A stretch of DNA of 7,501 nucleotides, taken from positions 1 to 7,501 of the forward strand of contig JAAZIZ010000463.1 in NCBI GenBank assembly GCA_012800565.1, written 5' to 3'. The notes beneath the pieces were generated by a model, which saw only the letters and a program-made list of their open reading frames with translations, was not told where the DNA came from and made no database searches. The translations under genes were made by a program, and so were the position numbers. This document shows, one piece after another, positions 6,446 through 7,501 of this stretch. Every line of letters starts with the position of its first letter. Positions within the stretch are counted from its first letter, which is position 1. This DNA comes from Lentisphaerota bacterium (lineage in GTDB: Bacteria; Verrucomicrobiota; Lentisphaeria; Oligosphaerales; Oligosphaeraceae).

Positions 6446-7258
6446 CTATTCGCTGTCCCGGATGGCGGCGGTGTGGCGTGCCGGACGACCGGAGGTGATG
6501 CCGCGTTTGGTCGTCTCCACAAAAGCGATGAATTCTTCCACTTCGGGCAGCAGCGGTACCTCAGCACGAATTTGGGCTACTGCGTTCATGCGGTTCAGGC
6601 CGGCAAAGAAATAGATTTTCACGGCGCTTTTAATCGCGTCGCTGGCTTCTGCGCTCCAGTTGGCCCGGCGCAGCCCCACGGCATTCAGGCCCTGGATGCA
6701 CTTCTCCTGCATCATGCAGAAAGGCGGCACGTCCTGAACTACTGCGCTGCCGCCACCAACCATGGCCAGACGGCCGATGCGGGCAAACTGATGCACCATG
6801 CAGCCGGCACTGATAAAGGCATTGCGCTCTACTTGCACCCGTCCGGCCAGAAGAGTGGCATTGGCGATTACTACATTGTCGCCGATCAGGCAGTTGTGGC
6901 CGAGATGGGAGAAAGCCATCAGCATGACGTTGTTGCCGACTTTGGTACAGCTGTCTTCTTCAGTGCCGCGATGAATGGTCACATATTCGCGGATGATGCA
7001 GTTCTCGCCAATCTCAGTATAACTCTTTTCCCCATGGTAGTGCAAGTCCTGCGGGGCATCGCCGATAATTGCACCGGTATGGATGATTGTACCGCGCCCA
7101 ATGCGGGTGTGCCCGGTCAGATAGGCGTGTGGGCCGACCACACAGTCGTCCTCCAGGGTCACATCTCCCTCAATAACTGCAAAAGGGCCGACTTTGACAT
7201 TCTGCCCCAAAGTCGCCTTTTCATCGATTGCTGCCCGGCGGTCGATAATGCTTGCCAT
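6446..7258 (-). CDS. lpxA: Acyl-ACP:UDP-N-acetylglucosamine O-acyltransferase (LpxA)
   Basis: A 270-residue cytoplasmic enzyme that transfers a 3-hydroxyacyl chain from acyl carrier protein to UDP-GlcNAc, the first step of lipid A synthesis; the family works as a trimer. Residues about 1-180 are left-handed beta-helix hexapeptide repeats, the rest an alpha-helical tail. Family signatures are GDAPQDLHYHGE (66-77), VTIHRGT (93-99), SHLGHNC with the catalytic base His121 (E. coli His125), VHQF with His156 (E. coli His160), and MVGGGS. Gly169 lines up with E. coli Gly173, the hydrocarbon ruler that accepts long acyl chains. Oddly, Arg140 stands where E. coli has His144. Length is close to E. coli (262), with a slightly longer C terminus. 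The ATG at 7258 has no clear Shine-Dalgarno sequence but gives the standard N terminus. It lies 28 bases after tyrS rather than in the common lpxD-fabZ-lpxA-lpxB cluster. It shows that the cell has a lipid A outer membrane. Confidence 0.95.
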   Translation of the reverse strand: MASIIDRRAAIDEKATLGQNVKVGPFAVIEGDVTLEDDCVVGPHAYLTGHTRIGRGTIIHTGAIIGDAPQDLHYHGEKSYTEIGENCIIREYVTIHRGTEEDSCTKVGNNVMLMAFSHLGHNCLIGDNVVIANATLLAGRVQVERNAFISAGCMVHQFARIGRLAMVGGGSAVVQDVPPFCMMQEKCIQGLNAVGLRRANWSAEASDAIKSAVKIYFFAGLNRMNAVAQIRAEVPLLPEVEEFIAFVETTKRGITSGRPARHTAAIRDSE

Positions 7259-7286
7259 TGGTGTTTAATGCTTTCTTGGTTAAGGA

Positions 7287-7501
7287 TTACTCTGTCAGTA
7301 CGACCCGCATCCGGGCTTTTTTACCGGCCCGCAGGGAAAACGCTCCGGCTGCAAAAAGCTCCGGGGTGACCATTAATTTATCATCAGTAAGCCGTTCATC
7401 ATCAAGATAACAGCCGCCGCCTTTAAGCAGCCGTCGGGCTTCGCTGTTGGAGGTGCAGAGTCCGGCTTTCACAAACAGCTGCAAGATGCCCATTCCTTCG
7501 G
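7287..7501 (-). CDS. tyrS: Tyrosyl-tRNA synthetase, C-terminal end (partial)
   Basis: The last 70 codons of a gene that begins beyond the window edge. The peptide starts EGMGILQLFVKAGLCTSNSE and is an S4-type RNA-binding domain: helix SEARRLLKGGGCYLDDER, then the closing strand LRAGKKARMRVVL before the TAA at 7287-7289. This combination and the end of the protein right after the RxGKK strand are typical of bacterial TyrRS, where the domain grips the tRNA anticodon arm and variable region. The catalytic HIGH and KMSKS regions are outside the window, so completeness cannot be judged. It is the first visible gene of the tyrS-lpxA-NIF3-like cluster; the gap to lpxA is 28 bases. Confidence 0.88.
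   Translation of the reverse strand, partial: EGMGILQLFVKAGLCTSNSEARRLLKGGGCYLDDERLTDDKLMVTPELFAAGAFSLRAGKKARMRVVLTE

Noticed and set aside
6419..7369. A 316-codon open frame on the plus strand
   Set aside because: It is antisense to lpxA and crosses its boundaries; lpxA is unambiguous and the plus-strand translation shows no domain.

Overview
All credible genes in this window lie on the minus strand, in two groups that read from high to low coordinates. The organism is a Gram-negative bacterium: it makes lipid A (lpxA) and exports proteins with Sec signal peptides. The DNA is GC-rich. A secreted squalene-cyclase-fold repeat protein next to a very large secreted YetA/PcRGLX-type polysaccharide lyase-like protein is typical of the PVC group. 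My best guess is Lentisphaerota (Victivallis-like), or less likely a planctomycete. This is inference from gene types, not from a marker gene.

Region 1 (about 7501 to 5654) is a compact housekeeping cluster. It holds the C-terminal end of tyrS (tyrosyl-tRNA synthetase, cut by the window edge), then lpxA (first step of lipid A synthesis), then a NIF3/YbgI-like dinuclear-metal protein. The gaps are 28 and 30 bases, so the three are probably cotranscribed.

Region 2 (5653 to 5501) is the 153-base control region between the groups. It carries a near-perfect sigma-54 promoter (TGGCAC-N5-TTGCT, 5569 to 5554) reading into the second group, and a perfect 8-bp-arm inverted repeat (5613-5631). The repeat is either the terminator-like end of the housekeeping cluster or an enhancer-binding site centred near -79.

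Region 3 (5500 to 168) is a three-gene unit. In order it encodes a secreted prenyltransferase/squalene-cyclase-fold protein with a Gly-Pro-rich tandem repeat, a 960-residue secreted exo-rhamnogalacturonan-lyase-like (YetA/PL26-type) protein with a duplicated C-terminal module, and a signal-less alpha/beta hydrolase with an esterase-type Ser-Asp-His triad. Gaps are 61 and 43 bases with no terminator between genes. A likely intrinsic terminator (139-164) follows the last stop codon by three bases. The group therefore looks like one transcript of about 5.4 kb, from a sigma-54 promoter to a terminator. The simplest reading is an inducible glycan-degradation unit, probably for pectin-like, rhamnose-containing or acylated polysaccharide: lysis outside the cytoplasm, then de-esterification of imported products inside. 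The substrate is inferred, not shown. Positions 1-138 hold nothing I can assign.
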